Assembly: GCA_964293155.1 (NCBI GenBank)
Contig: CAXYYA010000019.1
Coordinates: forward strand, 1 to 62,071
Direction of reading: 5' to 3'
Source: JAQVEB01 sp028698105
Lineage (GTDB): Bacteria > Bacteroidota > Bacteroidia > Bacteroidales > Dysgonomonadaceae
DNA: 62,071 nucleotides
Part shown: in pieces, positions 9,967 through 18,787 of the stretch
Numbering within the stretch: position 1 is the stretch's first letter
How the letters are laid out: every line of letters starts with the position of its first letter
Notes under the pieces: generated by a model
Told to the model about the DNA's origin: nothing
Database searches by the model: none
The model's input: the letters and a program-made list of their open reading frames with translations, nothing else
Translations under genes and position numbers: made by a program

Positions 9967-10125
9967 AAATGTTCGATTGTTTACTTATACAAACGCATAA
10001 ATCACAAAAAAGTTGATTTTGTGCGTAATGGAAGGGATCATCATGGGTGCAAAACACGGAATATCTTGTTCTGAAAACTATTTTATTGTAATTTTATATC
10101 CAAAATCGTAAAAAGAACGCGCATT

Positions 10126-11514
10126 ATGCAAAGAAACGTCTTTATTTTACTTCTGATTGCTTTTGGTTTTCCGGCTTTCGCTCAAAACATTACGGGCAGT
10201 TGGGGCGGCACACTCGATATTCAGGGCAACAAACTCCGCCTGGTTTTCAACATTACGAAAACCGACTCTGCCTACGTCACCAAACTGGACAGCCCCGATC
10301 AGGGCGCATTCGGCTTGCCGACCACTAAAACCACGTTCGGAGACAACCGGCTCGAAATTGTAGCCTCCGGCTTGGGGTTGTCGTATTCGGGAACGCTGGA
10401 ACAGGACTCCATAAACGGAACATTTTCGCAAGGAGGAATGTCGTTTCCCCTGATCCTGAAACCCGTGAGTATGCCCGAACTTAACCGTCCGCAAATGCCC
10501 AAAGAACCGCTTCCATACAAAACCGAGGAGGTGATGATCGCGAATAAAAAAGACGACGTTTACCTGAGCGGAACGCTCACGATGCCCGACAGCGCCGCAT
10601 TGTTTCCAGCCGTAATTCTCATCGCGGGCAGCGGGCCCAATGACAGGGACGAAACCGTTTTTGGGCACAAGCCTTTTCTGGTGCTCGCGGATTACCTTAC
10701 CCGCAACGGCTTCGCCGTTCTTCGTTACGACAAGCGTGGCGTGGGAAAATCGTCGGGCGATTACCGTAAAGCAACCACCGAAGATTTTGCCTCGGATGTA
10801 CAGGCCGCGATTGAGTTTCTGAAACAACGGAACGAAATTGATAAGAAGCGCATCGGCCTTATCGGCCATAGCGAAGGCGGAACCATCGCTCCCATGGTGG
10901 CTGCGAAAAATAAAAATGTGGACTACATCGTGCTTATGGCGGGAATGGGTGTAAAGGCAAGCGAAATACTGCTCGACCAAAACGTTATTTTGCTCCGTCA
11001 GGAAAAAGTTGACAGCACAACAATTGAAAACCTGAAACCGGTAATCGCCGACGTGTTGAACTACGTTTCGGAGTGGGAAGGAACGGAAGCCAACAAAACC
11101 GTACTTCGCGACAAAATCACGCAAATGTGGGAAAAACTACCCATTTTATTAAGGCTTAAGGTGAAAAAGGATGTTTATATCCGGAACAACTATAACGTGA
11201 TGATAACCCCGTGGTACAGGAATTTCGTGAAAATTGACCCATCGGTATATCTGGAACAGGTAAAATGTCCCGTTTTTGCCCTCAATGGCGAGAAAGACTC
11301 TCAGGTGCCTGCCGCTAAAAACCTTGCCGCGATTGAGTCAGCCCTCAAAAAAGGGAAAAACACGCATTTTGAAATAAAGGAGTATCCAAATTTGAATCAT
11401 CTGTTTCAGGAAAGCGAAACCGGATATGCCGATGAATACGGTAAAATTGAACAAACCATTTCGCCCCGGGTGTTATCGGATATCGTGAACTGGATAAATG
11501 CACAGACACGATAA
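10126..11514 (+). CDS. Secreted alpha/beta hydrolase (esterase/peptidase-like)
   Basis: A signal peptide (MQRNVFILLLIAFGFPAFAQ) predicts export to the periplasm. Residues ~20-110 form a beta-rich N-terminal domain (NITGSWGGTLDIQG). Residues ~140-460 are an alpha/beta hydrolase with oxyanion segment GSGPNDRDE, nucleophile serine in GHSEGG (~247), acid in NGEKDSQVPA and a likely histidine in NLNHLFQ. The two-domain layout is common in Bacteroidetes and in S9-like or dienelactone-hydrolase-like families. The substrate is unknown. The gene stands alone, with the small membrane protein 38 bases downstream. Confidence 0.85.
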   Translation: MQRNVFILLLIAFGFPAFAQNITGSWGGTLDIQGNKLRLVFNITKTDSAYVTKLDSPDQGAFGLPTTKTTFGDNRLEIVASGLGLSYSGTLEQDSINGTFSQGGMSFPLILKPVSMPELNRPQMPKEPLPYKTEEVMIANKKDDVYLSGTLTMPDSAALFPAVILIAGSGPNDRDETVFGHKPFLVLADYLTRNGFAVLRYDKRGVGKSSGDYRKATTEDFASDVQAAIEFLKQRNEIDKKRIGLIGHSEGGTIAPMVAAKNKNVDYIVLMAGMGVKASEILLDQNVILLRQEKVDSTTIENLKPVIADVLNYVSEWEGTEANKTVLRDKITQMWEKLPILLRLKVKKDVYIRNNYNVMITPWYRNFVKIDPSVYLEQVKCPVFALNGEKDSQVPAAKNLAAIESALKKGKNTHFEIKEYPNLNHLFQESETGYADEYGKIEQTISPRVLSDIVNWINAQTR

Positions 11515-11552
11515 ATTTTGTTATTTTTGTATCGAAAAATAAACGATTTACG

Positions 11553-11738
11553 ATGAAAGGAAGAAAGAAAATTTTACTGGTGCTTTGGATAATTGTCGCC
11601 GTTATTGCTTTGGGCGTGGCTTATTTTTATTTCACGTTGCCGCATTGGAAAGGCCTTTACATTGCCGGCTCCGGCGGATTTCTTATTTTGAACCTGCTGA
11701 TAGCGATTTTCTTTGTGAATAAGAACTTCAAGGATTAG
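11553..11738 (+). CDS. Small two-segment membrane protein
   Basis: 61 aa. A basic N terminus (MKGRKK) is followed by a hydrophobic helix at ~7-27 and a second at ~37-56 (YIAGSGGFLILNLLIAIFFV). I do not recognise a family. A -7-like box TATTTTTG lies at 11522-11529, so it may have its own promoter. Its stop overlaps the convergent alkylation-repair-like gene by 4 bases. Length, start context and tight packing favour a real gene. Confidence 0.6.
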   Translation: MKGRKKILLVLWIIVAVIALGVAYFYFTLPHWKGLYIAGSGGFLILNLLIAIFFVNKNFKD

Positions 11739-12406
11739 CCATAATTGAATTCGAAACGAAGCGCATCAAATATCTCCTGCTGTTTGGGGTCGGGCGAATT
11801 GCGATAATCGCTCAAACGGTCCAGAATTTCGCCGGCCAGCGCTTTGGAGCCTCTGCCTGCAAATTTCAACGCACTTAAAGCTGCCTGATAAAGAAAAACA
11901 GAAGCCGAAGACACATCCTCAATTGCTTTGTTCACCATCTCCTCCGTATTGATCTTGCGGACGGCATCGGAGCGGGTAATCGCTACGCGGGCAAACAGCC
12001 AATAACCGGTTGTCCGAAGTTGTTCGTCGGACGAGAAAACCCATTCATTCACCAATGTGCCCGCAAAAGAAAGGGTTTGCAGCAAATTCATGCAAATCTG
12101 CTCCCTTATTTCCTGATTCGGGATTTCCCGCGCCCATTTTTCGGCAGTTTCCGGCGTAAATTCATCAACAGGATACAGCAGGGTAGCCAATATTTTCAGT
12201 TCCCGCACATCTGTCCGCCACAAGGTTTCCGCAAGGTCTTTTCCGGCGGTGTAATTTCGGGATATCAGCCTTATCTTCGGGATATTAACGCCGAAATTCA
12301 TCTTGTAATCCATCCCTTTTTCCCGCATACTCGACGACACCACGCCATCCATCGCCAAACGCAAATCGGCTCTTATCTGCTTTATAATCGCATCCTTATC
12401 AGTCAT
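11735..12406 (-). CDS. DNA alkylation repair-like HEAT-repeat protein (AlkD superfamily)
   Basis: 223 aa, all-helical, resembling the AlkC/AlkD glycosylase superfamily (LISRNYTAGKDLAETLWRTDVRELKILATLLY matches the repeat that packs on DNA). AlkD enzymes remove bulky alkylated bases. Catalytic residues cannot be assigned with confidence from sequence alone, so it could be a non-catalytic HEAT-repeat relative. It is convergent with the small membrane protein (4-base overlap) and divergent from pepE. A minus-strand -7-like box TAAATTTG lies at 12424-12431. Confidence 0.7.
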   Translation of the reverse strand: MTDKDAIIKQIRADLRLAMDGVVSSSMREKGMDYKMNFGVNIPKIRLISRNYTAGKDLAETLWRTDVRELKILATLLYPVDEFTPETAEKWAREIPNQEIREQICMNLLQTLSFAGTLVNEWVFSSDEQLRTTGYWLFARVAITRSDAVRKINTEEMVNKAIEDVSSASVFLYQAALSALKFAGRGSKALAGEILDRLSDYRNSPDPKQQEIFDALRFEFNYG

Positions 12407-12475
12407 ATTCTAAAAAATAAAGACAAATTTAGCGCATTCTATTTGAAATTTATACGATTTTTTCGCGAAAATAAT

Positions 12476-12483
12476 TAAATTTG
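12476..12483 (+). promoter_or_regulatory. -7 box upstream of pepE
   Basis: TAAATTTG fits the TAnnTTTG consensus, 41 bases upstream of the pepE ATG. The -33 box is not clear. Confidence 0.35.
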
Positions 12484-12523
12484 CACCTACTATAAAAAAA
12501 CATTAAAATTTCAAAAAATCATC

Positions 12524-13231
12524 ATGCGACTTTTGTTAATCAGTAATTCAACGAATCCTGGCGAGGAATATCTATCGTACCCAAAAGAAAATATACGGGA
12601 GTTTTTAGGCGAAAAAGCCAAAAACGCCATATTCATTCCGTATGCCGCGGTGACTTTCTCGTACGAAGAATACGAAAAGAAAGTGAACGACCGGTTCGCC
12701 GAAATCGGGCATCACGTTACCAGTATCCACCGTTTCATAAATCCGGTTGAAGCTATCGAACATGCCGATGCCATTGTGGTTGGCGGAGGAAACACGTGGC
12801 AGTTGGTAAAGATGCTTCAGGAAAAGAAACTGATGAAAGTCATCAAAAGAAAAGTGAAACAAGGCACGCCTTACATCGGATGGAGCGCGGGCTCGAACAT
12901 TGCCTGCCCTACACTGCGCACAACCAACGATATGCCTATCGTGGAGCCGGAAAAATTTAAAACCCTGAAACTGGTTCCTTTTCAAATAAATCCGCATTAC
13001 CTGGATGCGCATCCCGAAAATCACGGCGGGGAAACCCGCGAAATGCGCATACAGGAATTTGTCGAGATCAACAAAAACACTTACGTTGTGGGGCTTCGCG
13101 AAGGCACCATGCTGCTGCTGGAAGATCATGAACTTACACTCATCGGAAACAGAAACGCCCGAATTTTTAAGTATGGTGAAACGCCAAAAGAACTTTCGAA
13201 CGAAGACGATTTTAGTTTTTTGCTCACATAA
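12524..13231 (+). CDS. pepE: Dipeptidase E (alpha-aspartyl dipeptidase), peptidase family S51
   Basis: Cleaves dipeptides with N-terminal aspartate in the cytosol. The nucleophile is the serine of GWSAGSN at about residue 120, the same position as in characterised PepE. Other family blocks are VVGGGNTWQLVKML, the PFQINPHYLDAHPENHGGETRE histidine/glutamate segment and VVGLREGTML. Length 235 aa is typical. It precedes nhaA by 34 bases on the same strand; the two may share a transcript but have unrelated roles. Confidence 0.93.
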   Translation: MRLLLISNSTNPGEEYLSYPKENIREFLGEKAKNAIFIPYAAVTFSYEEYEKKVNDRFAEIGHHVTSIHRFINPVEAIEHADAIVVGGGNTWQLVKMLQEKKLMKVIKRKVKQGTPYIGWSAGSNIACPTLRTTNDMPIVEPEKFKTLKLVPFQINPHYLDAHPENHGGETREMRIQEFVEINKNTYVVGLREGTMLLLEDHELTLIGNRNARIFKYGETPKELSNEDDFSFLLT

Positions 13232-13265
13232 TATTTTATCCATCACAACATAACATTTTTGAAAA

Positions 13266-14483
13266 ATGATTAAAAGAACGATCCAAAAATTAGCCCGGTT
13301 TAACAACGTTTTCACGCTCAGGGACTTCATTCACGATAGCCGTTCGGTTGGTTTTGTGCTGATCTTCTGCACAGCCTTATCGCTGATCATTACAAACGCT
13401 TTTTCCTTTGGAAATCAGTACTACGATTTTTGGCATCTGGAGATTAACAAACTGCATTCATTTCATTTGCCCCACTCCATATTGCACATCATCAACGATG
13501 CGTTAATGGCGGTATTCTTTTTCATGGTTGGGATGGAAATAAAGCGCGAAACATTGATCGGCGAACTGTCTTCAAAGAGCAGTATTCTCTTCCCATCCAT
13601 AGCCGCTTTGAGCGGTGTGTTGGCGCCGGCTTTTATTTTTCTGCTCTTTACAAAAGGTACGAGCTACGAGATGGGCTGGGCAATCCCCACTGCTACCGAT
13701 ATCGCATTCTCGTTAGGTATTTTGGCGATGGCGGGCAAGAATATTCCCTATTCATTTAAGGTTTTTTTAACCGCATTGGCTATCATTGACGACCTTGCCG
13801 CAATCATCATTATTGCGTTTTTCTACGGCTCCCAGCCTCAATTCGGATGGCTGTTGGGCGTTTTGGCATGCATTGCCATTATTTATTTCACCGTAAAATA
13901 CTTCCGTGGCACCCGTTTCAGTCAGATAACCGCTCTTTCTTTGGGCGTAGTGATGTGGTATTTTATGTACCGGTCGGGAATTCACGCAACGTTTGCCGGT
14001 GTTTTGCTGGCCATGTTGTTACCCATCGAACGCATTCCTTTGTACGAAAAAGCATTGCATATTCCGGTCAATTTCATCATTATCCCCATATTTGCTCTGG
14101 CAAATACGAGTATTCTGATTTCTGTGGGATCGTTCAATAATTTGTTGACCCCGCTGTCGCTGGGCATTATTTTAGGGTTACTTGTCGGGAAACCGCTCGG
14201 CATCGGCATCTCATCTTACCTTATGATAAAGAGCAAAGCGATGGAAGTTCCAAAAGGAGCCGATACGAATATGAAACAATTTATCGGATTGGGAGTTATT
14301 GCCGGAATAGGCTTTACGATGTCTATTTTCGTATCCACACTCGCTTTCGATGATCCGGCATTGCAGGATACCGCCAAACTGGCGGTACTTATCGCCTCCA
14401 CGCTGGCTATGATTATCGGATTTTTCTGGCTAAACGCAACTTCGAAAAAACCGTTGAAAGAAGAATCGCCGATGTTTGAGTAA
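13266..14483 (+). CDS. nhaA: Na+/H+ antiporter NhaA
   Basis: Inner-membrane antiporter that exports sodium in exchange for protons. About 11-12 hydrophobic helices run through 405 aa. Diagnostic motifs are FFFMVGMEIKRE, WAIPTATDIAFSLGIL (the conserved TD unwound helix) and AIIDDLAAIIIIAFF near residue 174, holding the paired aspartates that bind the ion. The C terminus is polar. Starts at ATG 13266, 34 bases behind pepE. A rho-independent terminator follows at 14538-14576. Confidence 0.95.
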   Translation: MIKRTIQKLARFNNVFTLRDFIHDSRSVGFVLIFCTALSLIITNAFSFGNQYYDFWHLEINKLHSFHLPHSILHIINDALMAVFFFMVGMEIKRETLIGELSSKSSILFPSIAALSGVLAPAFIFLLFTKGTSYEMGWAIPTATDIAFSLGILAMAGKNIPYSFKVFLTALAIIDDLAAIIIIAFFYGSQPQFGWLLGVLACIAIIYFTVKYFRGTRFSQITALSLGVVMWYFMYRSGIHATFAGVLLAMLLPIERIPLYEKALHIPVNFIIIPIFALANTSILISVGSFNNLLTPLSLGIILGLLVGKPLGIGISSYLMIKSKAMEVPKGADTNMKQFIGLGVIAGIGFTMSIFVSTLAFDDPALQDTAKLAVLIASTLAMIIGFFWLNATSKKPLKEESPMFE

Positions 14484-14537
14484 GGGAATGAACAACTGCC
14501 GCGCGATTGCATTGCGTGGTTTACTTAGACAAAAAAG

Positions 14538-14576
14538 AAAACCTCACTGAAAAGATTGATCTTTTAATGAGGTTTT
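14538..14576. terminator. Bidirectional rho-independent terminator between nhaA and tRNA-Leu
   Basis: AAAACCTCA (14538-14546) pairs with TGAGGTTTT (14568-14576), and an inner AAAAGAT/ATCTTTT pair extends the hairpin. A/T runs on both sides let it end nhaA rightwards and the tRNA transcript leftwards. Confidence 0.75.
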
Positions 14577-14588
14577 ACTTATTGCTGG

Positions 14589-14672
14589 TACTCGGAGCGG
14601 GACTTGAACCCGCACAACCGTAATGGTCACAAGATTTTAAGTCTTGCGTGTCTACCATTCCACCATCCGAGC
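14589..14672 (-). tRNA. tRNA-Leu (anticodon TAA)
   Basis: 84 nt. On the minus strand, GCTCGGA pairs with TCCGAGT, followed by discriminator A. The T-arm GCGGGTTCAAGTCCCGC is present, there is a long variable arm, and the anticodon loop is CTTAAAA with TAA. CCA is not encoded. It is second in a leftward pair with tRNA-Gly. Confidence 0.93.
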
Positions 14673-14713
14673 GCACCTTGAACGGAAAATCGGACTAACC
14701 GATTATTTCCCTT

Positions 14714-14733
14714 TTTGAGCGGAAGACGGGACT
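14714..14733 (-). repeat. Partial copy of tRNA-Gly 3' end
   Basis: These 20 bases are identical to 14795-14814, which covers the last 16 nt of tRNA-Gly plus four flanking bases. The copy lies 81 bases downstream of the gene in its own orientation, followed by a GC-rich hairpin (CCCGACA/TGTCGGG, 14736-14755). It looks like a degenerate att scar or tRNA fragment. Confidence 0.7.
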
Positions 14734-14798
14734 TCCCGACAACTTCGTGTCGGGATAAACTTCTCGTCCCCTCCCAACATGAAATTCTTCACGCTTTG

Positions 14799-14871
14799 AG
14801 CGGAAGACGGGACTCGAACCCGCGACCCTAACCTTGGCAAGGTTATGCTCTACCAACTGAGCTACTTCCGC
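14799..14871 (-). tRNA. tRNA-Gly (anticodon GCC)
   Basis: 73 nt. Acceptor GCGGAAG/CTTCCGC with discriminator T, D-arm AGCTCAGTTGGTAGAGC, anticodon stem-loop AACCTTGCCAAGGTT and T-arm GCGGGTTCGAGTCCCGT all read cleanly on the minus strand. CCA is not encoded. Its 3' end is duplicated at 14714-14733. Confidence 0.95.
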
Positions 14872-14946
14872 AATATTTTTTGCTCTACTCCCGATCACTA
14901 TCGGGAAGCTATCTGCGCAATAAAAACGCTTCTTTTTTAGCGAGTG

Positions 14947-14977
14947 CAAATGTAGGAATGTTTATTCACTTTTCAAA
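14947..14977 (-). promoter_or_regulatory. Promoter of the tRNA-Gly/tRNA-Leu pair
   Basis: Minus strand: -7 box TACATTTG at 14947-14954 and TTTG box at 14974-14977, exactly 19 bases apart, about 75 bases before the tRNA-Gly 5' end. This is the textbook Bacteroidetes arrangement. Confidence 0.7.
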
Positions 14978-15008
14978 AAAAATCAGGATAAAAATAGAGC
15001 GAAGGCTT

Positions 15009-15467
15009 TCAATTTGTTATGTAATAACTATTTTCCCTCATTTTATCTCTGATAACGCGATAAACCTGCAACGATTTTTGCGATGGCCCCGACTTAACAT
15101 CTCCCCGTCCGTACAAGGTAACGTACACGCTGCCACATTTCGGACAAACGGCTTCGCCGCTCGTATTGGGCTCCACCCGCGTTTTGTCGGCAGCATCGTA
15201 AGGGCAACACAGGTCGAAGGCATACAAATCGTTATCTGTGGCGTTTCTTACCAAAAAAACACCTGCATAACCAAAGCGGTCGAAATCGGTCCGTTTGTCG
15301 TCCGTAGTGAATATTTTTACATTTAAAGCGCCTTTCAGGCCGCCGTCCAACCCGTCCAAGTCCACTTTAAAACTCACCGGAGCATAGGGAATGGTCGTAA
15401 CGAAAGCCTCTTCGTTGCATGCGAAAAGAACATAAACGCTTAAAAACAAAACAAAAAATCTCTTCAC
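15009..15467 (-). CDS. Lipoprotein with Rieske-like, four-cysteine metal site
   Basis: 152 aa. A lipoprotein signal (MKRFFVLFLSVYVLFAC, lipobox cysteine at 17) predicts a membrane-anchored periplasmic protein. The C-terminal half has the layout of a Rieske domain: YAFDLCCPYDA, then EAVCPKCGSVYVTLYGRGDVKSGPSQKSLQVYRV. A Rieske site needs Cys-X-His twice; here the first pair reads CCP and the second CPKC, so histidine ligands are absent. A zinc-ribbon-like or otherwise altered metal site is therefore more likely than a [2Fe-2S] Rieske cluster. Related Bacteroidales lipoproteins of unknown role exist (from memory). It lies 26 bases downstream of the aldo/keto reductase on the same strand. Confidence 0.75.
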   Translation of the reverse strand: MKRFFVLFLSVYVLFACNEEAFVTTIPYAPVSFKVDLDGLDGGLKGALNVKIFTTDDKRTDFDRFGYAGVFLVRNATDNDLYAFDLCCPYDAADKTRVEPNTSGEAVCPKCGSVYVTLYGRGDVKSGPSQKSLQVYRVIRDKMRENSYYITN

Positions 15468-15493
15468 GAAAAAAAATAAAGAAACCGTTTGTT

Positions 15494-16459
15494 TTATAAC
15501 GTAGCGCCGTCCAAAATAGTATCTATCCGGCTTAATTTTTCTTCGGAAAACGATAAATTTTCAAGAGCCTTCAGGTTATCTTTTAGCTGATCAACTGTGC
15601 GTGTCCCAACGATCAATGAAGTTACTCTTTTGTCGCGCAACGCCCACGAGAGCGCCATTTCGGCCATCGTTTGCCCGCGTTGAACGGCAATTTCGTTCAG
15701 TTGTTTCACCTTTGCAACCAACTCTTCCCTAACCTGCTCACGCTTTAGGAATCCGGTTGTGTCCGCTGCACGGGAATGTTCGGGAATTCCGTTCAGGTAC
15801 TTATCGGTGAGCACGCCTTGTGCCAGCGGCGAAAAGGCGATAAAGCCTGAGCCGTATTCATCGGTAACCGGCAGAATTTCATCTTCGGGCATGCGGTTAA
15901 ACATGCTGTATTTGCCCTGGTAGATCAGGCAGGGAACATGTGCCTCTCTGAGGTACGTCATAGCTTGCCGCGCTTGTTCGGGAGGATAGTTCGATATGCC
16001 TGCATACAGCGCTTTCCCTTGTTTCACGATATCCACCAATGCCTGCATCGTTTCCTCTATGGGCGTTTCGGAATCGTAGCGGTGCGAATAAAAAATATCG
16101 AAATACTCCAATCCGGTACGCTTCAAACTCTGATCCAAACTCGATATCAGGTATTTCCGCGAACCTCCGTTTCCGTATGGTCCGGGCCACATCAAGTATC
16201 CGGCTTTAGACGAAATAACCATTTCATCGCGATGCGCTGCGAGGTTTTCTTTCAATATTTTCCCGAAATTGGATTCTGCCGATCCCGGAGGAGGCCCGTA
16301 GTTGTTTGCCAGATCGAAATGGGTAATGCCTTGTTCAAAGGCGTAGATCACCATTTGTTTTGCCTCTTCATAGTCGTCAACGTAACCGAAATTATGCCAC
16401 AAACCGAGCGATATTTTCGGCAGTTGCAAACCGCTTTTTCCACAAAATGAATAATTCAT
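15494..16459 (-). CDS. Aldo/keto reductase (YghZ / Kv-beta-like)
   Basis: NADPH-dependent reductase of the AKR superfamily, 321 aa. Catalytic positions read as Asp in HFDLANNYG, Tyr in the same block, Lys in ISSKAGYLMWPGPYG and His in FYSHRYD. The long PYGNGGSRKYLISSLDQSL segment and GISNYPPEQARQ match the L-glyceraldehyde-3-phosphate reductase (YghZ) branch. The natural substrate is uncertain. It follows mutL by 84 bases on the same strand. Confidence 0.9.
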   Translation of the reverse strand: MNYSFCGKSGLQLPKISLGLWHNFGYVDDYEEAKQMVIYAFEQGITHFDLANNYGPPPGSAESNFGKILKENLAAHRDEMVISSKAGYLMWPGPYGNGGSRKYLISSLDQSLKRTGLEYFDIFYSHRYDSETPIEETMQALVDIVKQGKALYAGISNYPPEQARQAMTYLREAHVPCLIYQGKYSMFNRMPEDEILPVTDEYGSGFIAFSPLAQGVLTDKYLNGIPEHSRAADTTGFLKREQVREELVAKVKQLNEIAVQRGQTMAEMALSWALRDKRVTSLIVGTRTVDQLKDNLKALENLSFSEEKLSRIDTILDGATL

Positions 16460-16543
16460 AATAACTCTGTTTTAGATGATAAAGAAAAATGTTTTCGTTG
16501 AAACACCTGTTCAGTGTATTAACGTCGGAAGGCGACGTTATGT

Positions 16544-18379
16544 TTATTTCATCTTTTTCACGATCTCGTCGTCGGTGATCACCGAAATTACCGTTAGCCC
16601 GTCGGGCGTGTGATTGGGCGTTTTGCACGCGAACAACTGATTGACGAGCAGCAGCATTTCTTCGAGCGAGAGCGTTTTTCCGTAAGGGATAGCCGTGAGC
16701 CGGGCGAGCGCGAGCGCGATGGATTCCTGAATTTCGGACTTTACGTCCAGTGCCGTTTCCATGCTTTTCTCGATCATGGATCGGATCAGCGCTACCGGAT
16801 CGGCATTACCGATCTCCGAGGGCACGCCCTGCACCGCAAAAGCATTGCCGCCCAAATCGCTCAACTCAAAGCCTACGGCTTCCATATCGTTTGCGATAGC
16901 AGATAAGGCAACCGATTCCGAAGCGGACAGTTGAATGACTTCAGGGAAAAGGACACGTTGCGAGACGCCTTTTTTGCTGTTTATCTGTGCCAGATACTTA
17001 TCGAAAAGAATGCGCACGTGCGCACGGTGTTGATCAATCATCATCAACCCCGATTTCACCGACGTTAAAATATAGCGTTGTTTGTATTGGTAATGTTCCG
17101 GGGAAATACCGGTTTCCGAAGGGTTGTCCGGCGTTTTGTAGAACAAGCTTTCGAGCGGTTGTCCGCCGGTGTTCGGTTCCCCGGAAGGCGATTTTTCGTT
17201 CTCGAAACCGTGATACAGTTTTTCCCAGTCGAGGTTGTTTTTTTGCGGCCTTTGCATATCGCCCGGCGAAGTGCGGAACGGATTATACGTGGGATCAATG
17301 TTCACTTTGGGCATCGGCGCTTTACGCGAAGCGTCGTAAATGGGAATATCCACCGCATCTTCCCTGTCGAAATCAATGCTCGGAACGGCATTGAACTTGC
17401 CCAGCGCCTCTTTGACGGTCACCAACAGCACCTGCCACATCGTCTGTTCGTTCTCGAACTTCACCTCGGTTTTGGTTGGGTGAATATTGATATCAATCGA
17501 GGCCGGATCCACGTCAAAATAAATAAAATAGGCCGGATTTTCGTTCGCGGGGATCAACGGTTCGAAAGCCGTGGTTACCGCCCGGTGAAAATACGGATGC
17601 CGGATGTAGCGGCCATTGACGAAAAAGAACTGGCTTGCGCGGCCTTTTTTCGCGTTTTCGGGCTTGGAAACGTAGCCGTAAATTTTTCCCAGCGTGGTTT
17701 CCTCGTTTATTTCGATCAGTTGTTGATTAATGCCCTTGCCCTCAAGTTGCACGATGCGTTGGCGCAGGCCTACCGGCGGCAATTGGAGCGTTTGCACATC
17801 GTTCTCGGTGAGCGAAAACTCAAGATCGGGGTTTACCAATACGATGCGTTCAATCTCGTAGAAAATATTCCGGCGTTCCACCTCGTTCGATTTCAAAAAC
17901 TTACGTCGAGCCGGCACATTAAAGAAGATATTTTTCACGGAAATACTTGTGCCTGCGGCACACGAAACGGCTTCCTGTTTTTCTACGCGGGAACCGGCTA
18001 TCGCGAGCAACGTGCCGACTTCATCTTCCGCACGGCGGGTTTTTACTTCCACGTGCGCTATGGCGGCGATGGACGGCAGGGCTTCGCCCCGGAAACCCAT
18101 GGTTTTCAACGAAAACAGGTCGTCGGCCGATTGTATTTTCGATGTTGCATGCCTCTCGAAAGCCATTCGCGCATCGGTAGCCGACATCCCTTTGCCGTTA
18201 TCAATTACCTGAATAAGCGTACGCCCTGCATCCTTGATGATAATCTGAATGTGCGTTGCACCGGCATCAATGGCGTTCTCCACCAACTCCTTCACCACCG
18301 ATGCAGGACGCTGAATGACTTCTCCGGCAGCAATTTGGTTGGCAATGGAATCAGGAAGAAGATGTACAATATCGGGCAT
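16544..18379 (-). CDS. mutL: DNA mismatch repair protein MutL
   Basis: Couples MutS mismatch recognition to strand removal. The N-terminal GHKL ATPase has ENAIDAGAT, DNGKGM and TMGFRGEALPSI. The C-terminal dimerisation domain (~430-611) ends in ACKTPNHTPDG. The endonuclease motif of nicking MutL proteins, DQHA-x2-E-x4-E, reads DQHRAHVRILFD near residue 449, lacking the usual first glutamate, so nicking activity is doubtful. Length 611 aa is normal. It ends a leftward run with the small membrane protein, OstA-like and PPIase genes. Confidence 0.95.
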   Translation of the reverse strand: MPDIVHLLPDSIANQIAAGEVIQRPASVVKELVENAIDAGATHIQIIIKDAGRTLIQVIDNGKGMSATDARMAFERHATSKIQSADDLFSLKTMGFRGEALPSIAAIAHVEVKTRRAEDEVGTLLAIAGSRVEKQEAVSCAAGTSISVKNIFFNVPARRKFLKSNEVERRNIFYEIERIVLVNPDLEFSLTENDVQTLQLPPVGLRQRIVQLEGKGINQQLIEINEETTLGKIYGYVSKPENAKKGRASQFFFVNGRYIRHPYFHRAVTTAFEPLIPANENPAYFIYFDVDPASIDINIHPTKTEVKFENEQTMWQVLLVTVKEALGKFNAVPSIDFDREDAVDIPIYDASRKAPMPKVNIDPTYNPFRTSPGDMQRPQKNNLDWEKLYHGFENEKSPSGEPNTGGQPLESLFYKTPDNPSETGISPEHYQYKQRYILTSVKSGLMMIDQHRAHVRILFDKYLAQINSKKGVSQRVLFPEVIQLSASESVALSAIANDMEAVGFELSDLGGNAFAVQGVPSEIGNADPVALIRSMIEKSMETALDVKSEIQESIALALARLTAIPYGKTLSLEEMLLLVNQLFACKTPNHTPDGLTVISVITDDEIVKKMK

Positions 18380-18395
18380 AACGGGTTACTCCGGT

Positions 18396-18725
18396 TTAAC
18401 TTAAAATCCAGAAAAAGAAAACACCCAGAAGAATAAGAAGAATAACAATGAGTAAACCGTTATTCGAGAAAAATGTGGTGTTTCCGGCCTCTTCTTTCTC
18501 CTTTCGCCGTTTCAGATGTTTCATCTGATCGAGATATTCGGCCCTGATATCCGGCTTGTTTACATTTTCTTCCTCCGGAGTGAGCGGCTCGTTCATCTCT
18601 TTTTTTATCTCGGCAATCCGTTTCTGCATGCGCTCCTGGCGAGCTTCTTCATCAGGATTGTAAAGAATAGGCTGGTAATTGAATTTACGGGGTTTTCGGT
18701 TGTTGTAAAAAAAGAACATTCCCAT
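18396..18725 (-). CDS. Small tail-anchored membrane protein, unknown
   Basis: 109 aa. An N-terminal aromatic/basic segment (MFFFYNNRKPRKFNYQP) leads into a charged, probably coiled-coil stretch (~27-85, EEARQERMQKRIAEIKKEM) and a single C-terminal hydrophobic helix (~89-108). I recognise no domain. It lies between the OstA-like gene and mutL with 16 bases to mutL, so it is probably co-transcribed. Small proteins of this look in the same place are familiar from Bacteroidetes genomes (from memory, unverified). ATG 18719 is an alternative start. Confidence 0.7.
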   Translation of the reverse strand: MGMFFFYNNRKPRKFNYQPILYNPDEEARQERMQKRIAEIKKEMNEPLTPEEENVNKPDIRAEYLDQMKHLKRRKEKEEAGNTTFFSNNGLLIVILLILLGVFFFWILS

Positions 18726-18787
18726 AACCGTGCATTTTTTGTGTGATTACAAATGTAGTAAAAAGAAAGTAAAACGACAAAATGTTG

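Noticed and set aside
17078..18436. 452-codon open frame antisense to mutL
   Set aside because: Mirrors mutL codon bias; the real mutL motifs lie on the other strand.
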